NCBI GenBank assembly: GCA_016874975.1
Contig: VGSQ01000006.1
Location: 1 to 58,018 of the forward strand
DNA from: Deltaproteobacteria bacterium
GTDB lineage: Bacteria; Desulfobacterota; Desulfobaccia; Desulfobaccales; 0-14-0-80-60-11
Length of the DNA stretch: 58,018 bases
Direction of reading: 5' to 3'
Shown: positions 1 to 7,519 of the stretch, piece after piece
Layout: each line of letters opens with the position of its first letter
How positions within the stretch are numbered: position 1 is the first letter of the stretch
Notes under the pieces: generated by a model
The model's input: only the letters and a program-made list of their open reading frames with translations
The model's database searches: none
Told to the model about the DNA's origin: nothing
Position numbers and translations under genes: made by a program

Positions 1-123
1 GGGACTTCGGGTCACCGACTGCTCATTCCCCCCTTTGGCAAAGGGGGGCAAGGGGGGATTTATCTTGACTGTTCAACAGGTTACCCTTGGCATACCCACT
101 GCTTGCTTAAGTTAGCGCCAATG
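1..123. repeat. Right-hand part of a MITE-like element, cut by the window edge
   Basis: This stretch matches 53433-53555 without gaps and with a single visible difference (C at 49 against T). The other copy is a complete element with inverted ends. The block finishes with the same terminal repeat CTTAAGTTAGCGCCAATG at 106-123. The left half lies outside the window. The interior holds C-rich/G-rich palindromic tracts (CCCCCCTTTGGCAAAGGGGGG). No coding capacity is seen. Confidence 0.85.
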
Positions 124-156
124 CCCCACACCCCCCTCCCAACCCCCTTTATTGGG

Positions 157-179
157 AGGCGGGGCCTGTGGCCCCGCCT
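157..179. repeat. Perfect 10-bp GC hairpin in the gap before the macro-domain gene
   Basis: AGGCGGGGCC and GGCCCCGCCT are separated by a 3-nt loop. A second hairpin, CAAGGGTC-CGT-GACCCTTG, lies at about 231-249. Both are downstream of the macro-domain gene on the minus strand, but neither is followed by a T-run, so a classical rho-independent terminator is not shown. They may be REP-like or simply transcript-end structures. Confidence 0.5.
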
Positions 180-272
180 TCCCTGCCCCAAAAAGCGTTA
201 AGGGATTGGGGGAGGGGGTGTGGGGGGGACAAGGGTCCGTGACCCTTGGCCCCCTCCCACACAAAAAGATTC

Positions 273-803
273 TCACGACAGTTCCTGCAGCGCCCTGGCG
301 TAGGCTTCAAAGGTGGGTTGACCGAAGAGGACGAAGCGCACCCGTTTGATTTCCGGGTGCTGGGTCAGGTAGTCCCGGACGGTCTTCAGGGCGACGCGGC
401 CCGCCTGATCCACGGGGTAGCCGTACACGCCGGTGGACAGGGACGGGAAGGCCACCGAGGCGAGGCCGTGGGCCGAGGCCAGCTTCAGGCTCTCCCGGTA
501 GGCCGAGGCCAGGAGATCCGGTTCGCCCTTGTCGCCGCCCTGAAAGATGGGGCCCACCGCATGAATGACGTGGCGGGCGGGCAGATCGCCCGCGGTGGTG
601 ATGACCGCCTGGCCCGTGGGGCAATAGCCGATGCGGCGGGCTTCTTCCTGAATTCTGGGCCCCCCGGCCCGGTTGATGGCCCCGTCCACGCCGCCCCCCA
701 CCCGGAGCTGGGAGTTGGCCGCATTGACGATGGCGTCGGTGTCCTGCCGGGTGATGTCACCTTCCACCAGTTCCAGAATGGAGTCGCCCACGTTCACCTG
801 CAT
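273..803 (-). CDS. Macro-domain protein, probable O-acetyl-ADP-ribose deacetylase (YmdB-like)
   Basis: This 176-residue protein is a single macro domain that binds ADP-ribose and its derivatives. In the YmdB/AF1521 family this usually means cytosolic hydrolysis of O-acetyl-ADP-ribose or removal of mono-ADP-ribose. Visible hallmarks are GDIT near residue 15, DAIVNAAN near residues 23-30, GGGVDGAI in the ligand loop, a HAVGP strand and the FPSLSTGVYGYP loop near residue 120. The length is normal for a stand-alone bacterial macro domain. The ATG at 803 is preceded by AGGAG at 8-nt spacing. It is a monocistronic gene with hairpins after it and about 500 non-coding bases before it. The fold is clear; the exact substrate is inferred from the family only. 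Confidence 0.93.
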   Translation of the reverse strand: MQVNVGDSILELVEGDITRQDTDAIVNAANSQLRVGGGVDGAINRAGGPRIQEEARRIGYCPTGQAVITTAGDLPARHVIHAVGPIFQGGDKGEPDLLASAYRESLKLASAHGLASVAFPSLSTGVYGYPVDQAGRVALKTVRDYLTQHPEIKRVRFVLFGQPTFEAYARALQELS

Positions 804-1308
804 GGCCCGGTCTCCTGTTGGCGATAAGTTATTGCACAGCCATCGGCAGACACCCTTGCCTGGATGCAGGTTTCAGGTGTCAGGGTAAAGGTTTTGGTTG
901 TTAGGTTTTGGGTTCGGCGTTTCGGAAAATTTCGCTGGAGATGGTATCGCACAGCCCCCGGGCGCTCCGCCACCTGCCGGAGTCTGTGCAGATTGTCTCG
1001 GTGGGCGGCGCCCGCTGCCGAAATTATCACCAGAGATGTAGGGCGGGAAAGCGTCGCGCATCCCGCCGTCGGCTCTGAGAGAAAAGGAGGCGCATATGAA
1101 AAAGGCCTCTGAATATGGAATAGCCCTCATCTCAGGCTCCCTCCCCCTTGATGGGGGAGGGCCGGGGTGGGGGTGACTAAATTATTCGTAATGACGAGGA
1201 GTTGCCCCATTCGCCCCCCTCCCCCCAACCCCCTCCCACCGTGGGGAGGGGGCTTAAAACCGCGTTCATGCAAAATTCTTACCGGACAGGCTTGCCTCCC
1301 GGCACTTA
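804..1308. other. Non-coding gap with REP-like hairpins and a possible gene remnant
   Basis: The gap between the macro-domain and selenoprotein genes holds a GTAG-started hairpin (1038-1067, GTAGGGCGGG...CCCGCC). At about 1137-1160 there is a G/C-tract palindrome (CCTCCCCCTTGATGGGGGAGG) of a type that recurs near 14.6 and 15.0 kb. A 26-codon frame at 1096-1176 begins ATGAAAAAGGCC, has a strong AAGGAGG at 5-nt spacing, and runs straight into the palindrome. It may be the start of a gene broken by repeat insertion. No intact gene is seen. Confidence 0.5.
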
Positions 1309-1884
1309 TCACCTGTTAATCAGCTTATAATGAGCCGCCTGGCGGGTCCACATGTGGTTGGGGAATTTCTCCGCCAACAGGTCGTAAGTCTGACGCAGGG
1401 GTTTGGGATCGTGGGACTCCTTGTACCGAGCCACGCCGTTGAAAAAGATGGCTTCGGCCGCGGCGTCGCTGCCGGGATAGGCCGCCACCACTTCGTCGAA
1501 CATGGCCCGGGCTTCGGGGAACTTTTCGGTGTCCAGATACCAGCGGCCCTTGGCGGTCATCAGACAGGCGATCAGGTCCTCGGGGGTGAAGAACCCCACG
1601 GCCCGGTAGTGCTCCTTGCCGTCCGCGTCCAGGACCAGCAGGGTGGGGGTCCAACGCACCACGTACTTATCCATCAGGGCGGTGTTGGAGCTTTCGATCT
1701 GCACCGGGATGAAGTTCTTGTCGATAAACTGGATGACTTTTTCGTCCGGGTACGTACCTGCACCCATCTGTTGGCAGCCCAGTCACTGGGGATTGAAAAA
1801 GTCCAGGAAAATGGGTTTATCGGTCCGCCGAGCCGCATCCTGAGCCTTGGCCAGGTCGTTGAGCCAGCAAATTGACAGCGCCAT
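1309..1884 (-). CDS. Predicted selenoprotein: thioredoxin-fold protein with U-x-x-C motif and TPR-like C-terminus
   Basis: Read through the in-frame TGA at 1783-1785, the gene gives 191 residues. The part before the TGA ends DKPIFLDFFNPQ, the usual strand ahead of a thioredoxin active site. The part after it continues LGCQQMGAGTYPDEKV and on to a complete thioredoxin-like domain (cis-Pro region RWTPTLLVLD) and a helical TPR-like tail (about 115-191). The TGA therefore sits exactly at the first redox Cys, as Sec34-Leu-Gly-Cys37. A hairpin resembling a bacterial SECIS follows (1747-1766). The ATG at 1884 has AAAGGAGAG at about 7-nt spacing; longer upstream starts lack this. The role is probably thiol-disulfide or peroxide redox chemistry; the substrate is unknown. 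The alternative is a nonsense mutation, but intact sequence and frame on both sides argue against decay. Confidence 0.85.
1747..1766 (-). promoter_or_regulatory. bSECIS-like hairpin downstream of the UGA codon
   Basis: On the minus strand, UGGGUGC and GUACCCG pair over 7 bp (two pairs are G-U) around the hexaloop AGGUAC. The loop starts 24 nt after the UGA. The E. coli fdhF SECIS has an AGGUCU loop at a similar distance; the shared loop GGU is the part recognised by SelB. Pairing is judged by eye; no folding energy was computed. Confidence 0.65.
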
Positions 1885-1902
1885 AAATTCTCTCCTTTCC
1901 CT

Positions 1903-1928
1903 GGGCCCGACGTCAGCGGGTCGGGCCC
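1903..1928 (-). promoter_or_regulatory. Stable hairpin in the leader of the selenoprotein gene
   Basis: GGGCCCGAC and GTCGGGCCC form a perfect 9-bp stem with an 8-nt loop, ending 18 nt upstream of the ATG and just ahead of the ribosome binding site. It could be a terminator/attenuator stem without a U-run, a stabilising 5' structure or an operator. Its function is unknown. Confidence 0.4.
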
Positions 1929-1997
1929 CCTTGATGTTTGTTACAAGGTAATCATCCTGAAGGTGAAAACAAGGACGCACCCCCTGGGGGACACTCC

Positions 1998-2027
1998 TTG
2001 ACAAGGCCGACCTAGAGGCCATAAGAT
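1998..2027 (+). promoter_or_regulatory. Candidate sigma-70 promoter for the cpoB-ppiD operon
   Basis: TTGACA at 1998-2003 is followed, after 18 nt, by TAAGAT at 2022-2027. This would place the transcription start about 80 nt upstream of the first start codon. The -35 is a perfect match and the -10 is partial (4 of 6). Confidence 0.45.
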
Positions 2028-2114
2028 TATTTATTTAAGATAAATCCGAACGGGCCGACGCAGTGGCCGGACCGGCAAGCGGGGGCCCGGCGCACTTCGG
2101 TGATGGAGGAGAGC

Positions 2115-2843
2115 ATGAAAGCACGGAGCTGGACCGGCTGTCTGTTGACGGCGGCGCTTCTGGGCGCCCTTTGGGGTTGCGATCCGTATGCCTATATTCC
2201 GGCCCGCAAACAGACGGGGCCGCCGCCTCAGGCCGGGGTGGAAACCACGCCCGCGCCGGCCCCTGCGGGCGGTCAGCCCTCGCCGCCTGCGGCCACAGAA
2301 GCCGGAGGGGACCTGCTCCAGCAGGTGCAGGCGCTGGAGGCCCGGGTGCAGCGTCTGGAGAACCGTTTGGCGCAACTGAATCAGCAACCGGGGCCGGTTG
2401 CTCCCGGCTACCCGGCCCCCAAACCCGCGGCCGGGCCGGCGTCGCCCCCCAAGCCGGGGCCTGCCGTGGGCCCGGACAAGACCTTCCAGGAGGGGTTGCG
2501 CCTCTATCAGGCCAAGAAATACGGGGCCGCCCGAGAGAAATTTTTCCAGTCCCTGAAGAGCCAACCCCAGGGAGGCAAGGCCTTTGAATCCCGTTATTAT
2601 CTGGCGGACAGCTTCTATCAGGAAAAGAAATACCGGGAAGCGTCGGTGGAATTCAACAAGCTGGTGACCCAGCATCCCAAGAGCACGCTGGCCCCTGCGG
2701 GGATGCTGCGCCTGGCTCTTTGTTACCACCATCTGCAACAGAAAAAGAACTATCAGTCCACCCTCAAGAAGCTGATACAGAAGTATCCCCAGAGCGCGGA
2801 GGCCAAAGAGGCCCAGAAGTGGCTGAAATCAGAGGGTAGGTGA
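2115..2843 (+). CDS. CpoB/YbgF-like Tol-Pal lipoprotein with coiled coil and TPRs
   Basis: This is a 242-residue envelope protein. Residues 1-22 are a lipoprotein signal peptide with a lipobox (ALWGC). A Pro/Ala-rich linker follows, then a short heptad coiled coil (about 65-95, with VQALEARVQRLENRLAQL). After a second linker there are C-terminal TPR repeats (about 125-240, with YRQAKKYGAA-like and YQEKKYREASVEF units). This order matches CpoB, the periplasmic partner of TolA and PBP1B that couples outer-membrane constriction and peptidoglycan synthesis. The E. coli protein is periplasmic rather than lipidated, so the lipobox is a lineage difference. The chosen ATG at 2115 has GGAGG upstream. 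It overlaps the next gene by GTGA. No tol or pal genes are in the window, so the assignment rests on architecture. Confidence 0.8.
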   Translation: MKARSWTGCLLTAALLGALWGCDPYAYIPARKQTGPPPQAGVETTPAPAPAGGQPSPPAATEAGGDLLQQVQALEARVQRLENRLAQLNQQPGPVAPGYPAPKPAAGPASPPKPGPAVGPDKTFQEGLRLYQAKKYGAAREKFFQSLKSQPQGGKAFESRYYLADSFYQEKKYREASVEFNKLVTQHPKSTLAPAGMLRLALCYHHLQQKKNYQSTLKKLIQKYPQSAEAKEAQKWLKSEGR

Positions 2844-4738
2844 GACTGATGCTCAAACTGCTGCGCAAATATTCCCGTTCCTGGTTCATCGCCCTGGCCG
2901 TCGGCGCCATCGTCGTGGTTTTTGTCTTCTGGGGCATCGGCGGCTTCAAGTCCGGCCGCTTCGAGGAGGTGGCCCGGGTGAACGGGGCGCCTATCCTGGC
3001 GTCCACCTACCAGAAGCAATACGAGCAGGTCCTCAAGGATTACCAGGAGCGGACCCAGGGGGAAATCACCGAGGAAATCCGCAAGGCCAAGCATTTCAAG
3101 GACCAGGCCCTCAACTACCTCATCGACGAGGCGCTGGTGCAGCAGGCGGCGTTCCGCTGGGGCATCGGTGTGACCACCGCGGAATTGCAGGACCACATCA
3201 GGAAGATGCCCTACTTTCAGGAAGACGGCCATTTCAGCGAACGGCGCTACCTGAGTTCGCTGGCGCGGCTGCGCCTGTCGCCCGGGGCCTTTGAGGAGCA
3301 GGAGCGGCAGCGCCTGGTGCAGCAGCGGGTGATCCAGACGGTGACCTCCTTTGCCAAAGTCTCCGATGGTGAACTGGAGGAATTTTTCCGCCTCAGTCGG
3401 GAAGAGGTGGCGGTGCAGTATCTGGCCGTATCTATGGAGCCGTTTCTGGCCCGGTTCAATCCCCCGGAGGCGGACCTGAAAAAATATTACGAGCAGCACC
3501 AGAACCAGTTCCAGATGCCCGAACGGGTGAAGGTGCGCTACCTGCTCTTCCGGCCCGCCGCTTTTGTGGAGCAGGTGAAGATCACCCCCCCGGAACTGGA
3601 CGACTATCTCCGCAAACACGCCGCCGAACTGGTGCGCCCCACCCTCATCCGGGTGCGGGAGCTCTTCCTGGCCCTGCCGCCCAAGGCCACCCCGGCGGAC
3701 CGGGCCAGGCTGGAAAAGCGGGCCCAGGAACTGCTCCTGCTGTCCAAAAAGGGAGTTGATTTCGCGGCCTTGGTCCAGAAACACTCCCAGGACGCGGCCA
3801 GCCGCGCCAAGGGCGGCGACCTGGGGGAGGTGAAGCGGGGACAGAAGCCGCCGGAGTGGGAACGGGTGGCCTTCTCCCTCGCCGAGGGAGAAGTGGACCT
3901 GGCTTTCACCGCCAAAGGTCTTCACCTCATCAAGGTGGAAGAGGTGAAGGAAACGGAGAAGATGCCCGAGGCCGAGGCCCGGGCCCGGGCCACCCGGGAA
4001 CTGAAGGAGGAGAAGTCCCGGGAACTGGCCCGGGAGACGGCCCGCCAGGCCCGGGAGGAACTGCTGGGGGGAAATCTTGCGGAGGTGGCCAAGAAATTCA
4101 AGGTGGCTCCCCAAGAGACCCCGCTGTTTGCCCAGACCGAGGCCGTCGCCGGCCTGGGGATGCAGCGCGGCTTCAATGATGCGGCCTTCCGGCTTAAACC
4201 CCAGGAGGTGAGCCGGGTGGTGGACCTGCCCCAGGGCTATGCCGTGCTGCAGGGTCTGGAACGCCAGCCGGTGGGGCCGCAGCCCTTTGACCAGGTGAAG
4301 GAGCGAGTCCGGGTGGCCATGGGGCGGCCCGCGGCCCGCCAAGAGGCTGAAGCCGAAGCGGCGCGCCTGTTGGAGCGGCTCAGGAAAGGCGAAACCCTGA
4401 CCAAGGTGGCGGCCCAGGCGGGGCTCCCTCTCCAGGACAGCGGCTCTTTCACGCGACCGCAGGGCTTTTTAAACCAACCCCTGGCCGAAAGCCTGACCAG
4501 CGCCGCGTTCCAGCTCTCCGCCCAGCATCCCTTGCCGGCCCGGCCCGTCTTCTGGAAGGACAAGTATTACATCCTGGCCTTCAAATCCCGGCGCGCCCCC
4601 ACCCCGGAGGAGTTCCAGAAGGAAGCGGCCAAGCTGCGGGAGGAGTTTCTCAAATATAAACGCCAAATGCTTCTGGACGCCTGGCTCACCGGGGAACGGC
4701 GGCGGGCCAGCATCAAGATTTTTGAGCTGCCCTCCTGA
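2840..4738 (+). CDS. ppiD: PpiD/SurA-like membrane-anchored peptidyl-prolyl isomerase
   Basis: This 632-residue protein is anchored by one N-terminal membrane helix (about 15-36, FIALAVGAIVVVFVFWGIGGF region). It then has a SurA-N-like chaperone domain (about 40-215) and a parvulin PpiC rotamase domain (about 265-375: RVRELFLALP, SKKGVDFAALVQKHSQD, GGDLGEVKRGQ). A long C-terminal chaperone region follows. PpiD acts at the periplasmic face near SecYEG, helping newly exported outer-membrane and periplasmic proteins fold. The length is close to E. coli PpiD (623). The GTG at 2840 overlaps the previous stop as GTGA, which supports this start; an ATG at 2849 is possible. Whether the parvulin domain is catalytically active cannot be judged. 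Confidence 0.88.
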   Translation: MRLMLKLLRKYSRSWFIALAVGAIVVVFVFWGIGGFKSGRFEEVARVNGAPILASTYQKQYEQVLKDYQERTQGEITEEIRKAKHFKDQALNYLIDEALVQQAAFRWGIGVTTAELQDHIRKMPYFQEDGHFSERRYLSSLARLRLSPGAFEEQERQRLVQQRVIQTVTSFAKVSDGELEEFFRLSREEVAVQYLAVSMEPFLARFNPPEADLKKYYEQHQNQFQMPERVKVRYLLFRPAAFVEQVKITPPELDDYLRKHAAELVRPTLIRVRELFLALPPKATPADRARLEKRAQELLLLSKKGVDFAALVQKHSQDAASRAKGGDLGEVKRGQKPPEWERVAFSLAEGEVDLAFTAKGLHLIKVEEVKETEKMPEAEARARATRELKEEKSRELARETARQAREELLGGNLAEVAKKFKVAPQETPLFAQTEAVAGLGMQRGFNDAAFRLKPQEVSRVVDLPQGYAVLQGLERQPVGPQPFDQVKERVRVAMGRPAARQEAEAEAARLLERLRKGETLTKVAAQAGLPLQDSGSFTRPQGFLNQPLAESLTSAAFQLSAQHPLPARPVFWKDKYYILAFKSRRAPTPEEFQKEAAKLREEFLKYKRQMLLDAWLTGERRRASIKIFELPS

Positions 4739-4781
4739 CCCCCGGGGGCCAGGGGCGGCAATAACCAAGCGAGGCGGAATC

Positions 4782-5516
4782 ATGTGGGATTTTCTGGTAG
4801 CGGGCACTTACAGCGCTTATGTGGAGCTGGTCCTGCTGGTGGTGTTGCTCGGCTATTTTTTCCTGCACTGGCGCGATCCCCGGCAGCGGGCTTCGGGCAT
4901 CAGCCTGGTGCGGGTGGTGCTCATCGTCCTGGTCTTTCTCTACCTCCTGCTGAACTGGTCCAGCAACATCCAGCCGGGCTTGCGGCTGCTGAGCGTCCTG
5001 GGGATGCTGCTCATCAACCTGCACCTGCTCCTGCTGGTGATCCAGAGCCGGCTGGAGCGGCCCTACCGGGAGACGCTGGCCGCTTTTTGCCGGCAACCCC
5101 GGAACCAGGAGCTCCTCAACCGCCTCTGGCGCAGCGGCAAGCGCTTTTATTATATGCGCTTTCTGTTCCAGTCCTTCCTGAGCGGAAGCTCACCCCTGAA
5201 GTTCCTGCACGAAATGGCCAACGGTCGGATTCTGGATGACATCCAGAGCCAGGTCAAGGCCTGCGGGGAGGACCGGCAGTTCATCTCCCTGGCGGGCATC
5301 GGCGACTTCCTGCGGGGGCGCCTGGCCCAAGACAGAGATTTGCCCGGAGCATTCAAGGAGATGATGGAGAAGGCCGTCGAGGAGTTTGTCAAACACCCCT
5401 GGATTGAGGGCCAGGTGAATGAATACCTGCGCACCGCGGTGGAAAATCCGGAAAATATTTATAATCCGGACTGGAGCACCATGTGGGAGCAGGCCACCCA
5501 GCCGGGGGGCAAATAA
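4782..5516 (+). CDS. Uncharacterised membrane protein with soluble C-terminal domain
   Basis: I do not recognise this 244-residue protein. It begins with three closely spaced hydrophobic helices (about 9-27, 41-61 and 68-89). A charged, helical cytosolic-type domain (about 95-244) follows, rich in Arg, Glu and aromatic residues, with no obvious catalytic motif or cysteine pair. The ATG at 4782 has GAGGCGG about 6 nt upstream. It lies 43 nt after the ppiD stop and 58 nt before the iron-sulfur protein, on the same strand, so it is probably in the same operon. An envelope role is suggested only by the neighbours. Confidence 0.75.
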   Translation: MWDFLVAGTYSAYVELVLLVVLLGYFFLHWRDPRQRASGISLVRVVLIVLVFLYLLLNWSSNIQPGLRLLSVLGMLLINLHLLLLVIQSRLERPYRETLAAFCRQPRNQELLNRLWRSGKRFYYMRFLFQSFLSGSSPLKFLHEMANGRILDDIQSQVKACGEDRQFISLAGIGDFLRGRLAQDRDLPGAFKEMMEKAVEEFVKHPWIEGQVNEYLRTAVENPENIYNPDWSTMWEQATQPGGK

Positions 5517-5574
5517 GTCCAGACAGTGGCCCCCTCCTCCACCACAAACTTTTCAAGACTGTGAGGTAATCAAC

Positions 5575-7479
5575 CTGCGGCAAGCCGTCTTAGCCGCCAG
5601 CCACCGGGCTTTGGCCGCCCGGGAGCTGCTCCTCGCCGACTATCCCCAGTGGCAGTCCTGGCGGCGTTGCGCCCATGAACTCAAGGCCCAGGTGGTGCGG
5701 CGCCTGGACGACTACCTGGCGGAGTTGACCCGGGGAGTGCGCGCTTGGGGCGGCCAGGTTTATGAGGCGAGGGATGCGGCCCAGGCCCGGGACGTCATCC
5801 TCACCGTGGCCCGCCGCCACGGCGTCAGGACGGTGGTGAAGTCCAAGTCCATGACCACCGAAGAGCTGGCCCTCAACCCCCATCTGGAAAGGGCGGGGCT
5901 CAAGGTCACGGAAACGGACCTGGGGGAGTTCCTGGTGCAACTGGCCGGCGAGCCGCCTTCCCACCTCACCGCTCCGGCGCTGCATCTGGACCGCCATCGC
6001 ATCGCCGACCTGTTGCGCGAGCATCTGGGCATATCCTGTCAGCCCGACCCGGCGGCCCTGACGCGGCAGGCCAGCGCTTTTCTGCGGCCCTGTTACCAGC
6101 AGGCGCACCTGGGCGTCACCGGGGTTAATTTCGCCGCGGTCCGGGAAGCCACCCTGGTAATGCTGGAAAATGAGGGCAATCTCCAGCAGACGGCCGCGCT
6201 GCCGCCGGTGCAGGTGGCGGTGATGGGGCTGGAGAAAATGGCGCCGGCGCTGGCCGACCTGGAGGTTTTTCTGCGCCTCCTGCCCGCCAGCGCCACGGGC
6301 CAGCGGCTCACCGCCCTGGTGCATTTTCTCAAGGGGTTGAAAGCCGGGCCCGCCGGGACCCAGGCCTTTTACCTGGTGCTCCTGGACAACGGCCGGCGGC
6401 GGCTGGCGGCGGAACCCCAGCTTCGGCAGGCCCTTTATTGCCTCAGATGCGGCGCCTGCCTCAATATCTGCCCGGTGTTTCAGGCAGGCGGCGCCCATCT
6501 TTACGGGCGCACCTACCCGGGGGCCATCGGCATCCTGCTGGCCCCCTATGTGGCCCCGGTGGGGGACATCGCCGACTTCTGCACCCAGTGCGGCGCCTGT
6601 GAGGAAATCTGCCCTGTGGGCATCCCGCTGCCCGAGCTCATCCGCCGGCTCCGGGCCGCGAGCCGCCGCTGCCGGGCTGGGCGGCTGCTCTCCCAAGGCG
6701 CCGGCGTGGTTGTGGCGCACCCCCGCCTCTACCGACGGCTGGAGAGGCCTTTGCGGCGATTGGTGCGGCTTGCTCCCCACACCCTGTCCCGGCTGCCGGG
6801 TTTTGCCCCGGCGTCCCGCAGTTTTCACCAGACGCTCCTGGAAGACCCCACGGCGACAGGCGGGGGAGAGGGCGGGCCGGGGCGTTTCCCGGACCTGGGG
6901 CCGATGGCTGGAGAAGGGCGGTCCCCGGTCAAAACCCCGGCAAGAGCGGCTCCCTCGCTGAGCCGGCGCCTGGAGGAGGCCTCCGGCACCCTGCACCGGC
7001 TGGCAAGTTTGGAGGAACTGGCCGAACTGGTGGTCCAAAGGGGCCGGGAGCCCCTGGTGGCCGCGTCCCCTCTGGCCTCCCCCTTGCAGGAGGCGCTGTC
7101 CTCCCGGGGGCTCACCGTCTGGACGCCGGAAACCTTCCCCGGCGCCGAGGCGGACACCGTCATCCTCTCTGCGCTGGGGGCCGTGGCGGAAGTGGGGGCG
7201 GTGTTGATTCCTCATTGCGGCCACTCCTTGACCCGCCTGGCCGCCCGGGCCCGTCGCTTGATATTGGTGGCGCCCGCGGCCCGGTCCCATCTGAGCCTGC
7301 GTCAGGGGCTCGCCCTCACCGGCGGGGCGGACGCCTCTCTGGTCACCTGGCACACCGGCCCCAGCCGCACCGCGGACATCGAAAAGGTGCTGATCCTGGG
7401 GGCCCAGGGGCCGGCCCAGGTGGACGTGGTGCTCTTACACGGCCCGGCGACCAGGAACGAGGCGTCGGACCGGTGCTGA
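5575..7479 (+). CDS. LutB-LutC-like iron-sulfur LUD protein, fused
   Basis: About 634 residues. The N-terminal LUD domain (about 1-270, with KSKSMTTEELALNPHLE and GLEKMAP) is followed by two [4Fe-4S] ferredoxin motifs, CLRCGACLNICP near residue 289 and CTQCGACEEICP near 336. A C-terminal LutC-like segment (about 475-630, with EADTVILSALGAVAEVGAV and ADIEKVLILGAQGP) completes it. LutB/LutC are parts of the L-lactate oxidation complex LutABC; here they are joined. No LutA is adjacent, so the substrate may differ. The start is odd: no ATG, GTG or usable TTG lies in frame after the previous gene. CTG at 5575 has GAGG at 8-nt spacing and gives a normal LUD N-terminus. An ATG at 5419 would overlap the upstream gene by about 100 nt and is rejected. 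Confidence 0.82.
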   Translation: MRQAVLAASHRALAARELLLADYPQWQSWRRCAHELKAQVVRRLDDYLAELTRGVRAWGGQVYEARDAAQARDVILTVARRHGVRTVVKSKSMTTEELALNPHLERAGLKVTETDLGEFLVQLAGEPPSHLTAPALHLDRHRIADLLREHLGISCQPDPAALTRQASAFLRPCYQQAHLGVTGVNFAAVREATLVMLENEGNLQQTAALPPVQVAVMGLEKMAPALADLEVFLRLLPASATGQRLTALVHFLKGLKAGPAGTQAFYLVLLDNGRRRLAAEPQLRQALYCLRCGACLNICPVFQAGGAHLYGRTYPGAIGILLAPYVAPVGDIADFCTQCGACEEICPVGIPLPELIRRLRAASRRCRAGRLLSQGAGVVVAHPRLYRRLERPLRRLVRLAPHTLSRLPGFAPASRSFHQTLLEDPTATGGGEGGPGRFPDLGPMAGEGRSPVKTPARAAPSLSRRLEEASGTLHRLASLEELAELVVQRGREPLVAASPLASPLQEALSSRGLTVWTPETFPGAEADTVILSALGAVAEVGAVLIPHCGHSLTRLAARARRLILVAPAARSHLSLRQGLALTGGADASLVTWHTGPSRTADIEKVLILGAQGPAQVDVVLLHGPATRNEASDRC

Positions 7480-7519
7480 AACATGACCGATCGGCGTGAC
7501 CGATAAGAAGGGTTGTTTT

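Noticed and set aside
1309-1767. Independent short gene starting at the ATG at 1767, with the upstream frame as a separate gene
   Set aside because: This ATG lies just after the redox motif and would leave half a thioredoxin fold. The upstream part has its own good ribosome site and joins exactly at the active-site position.
2753-4342. Long open frame (about 530 codons) on the minus strand
   Set aside because: It lies wholly opposite cpoB/ppiD. In high-GC DNA such antisense frames are expected, and its translation is low-complexity with no domain.
5590-7353. Long open minus-strand frame
   Set aside because: It is a mirror of the LUD iron-sulfur gene, has compositional bias only, and no ribosome site or family match.
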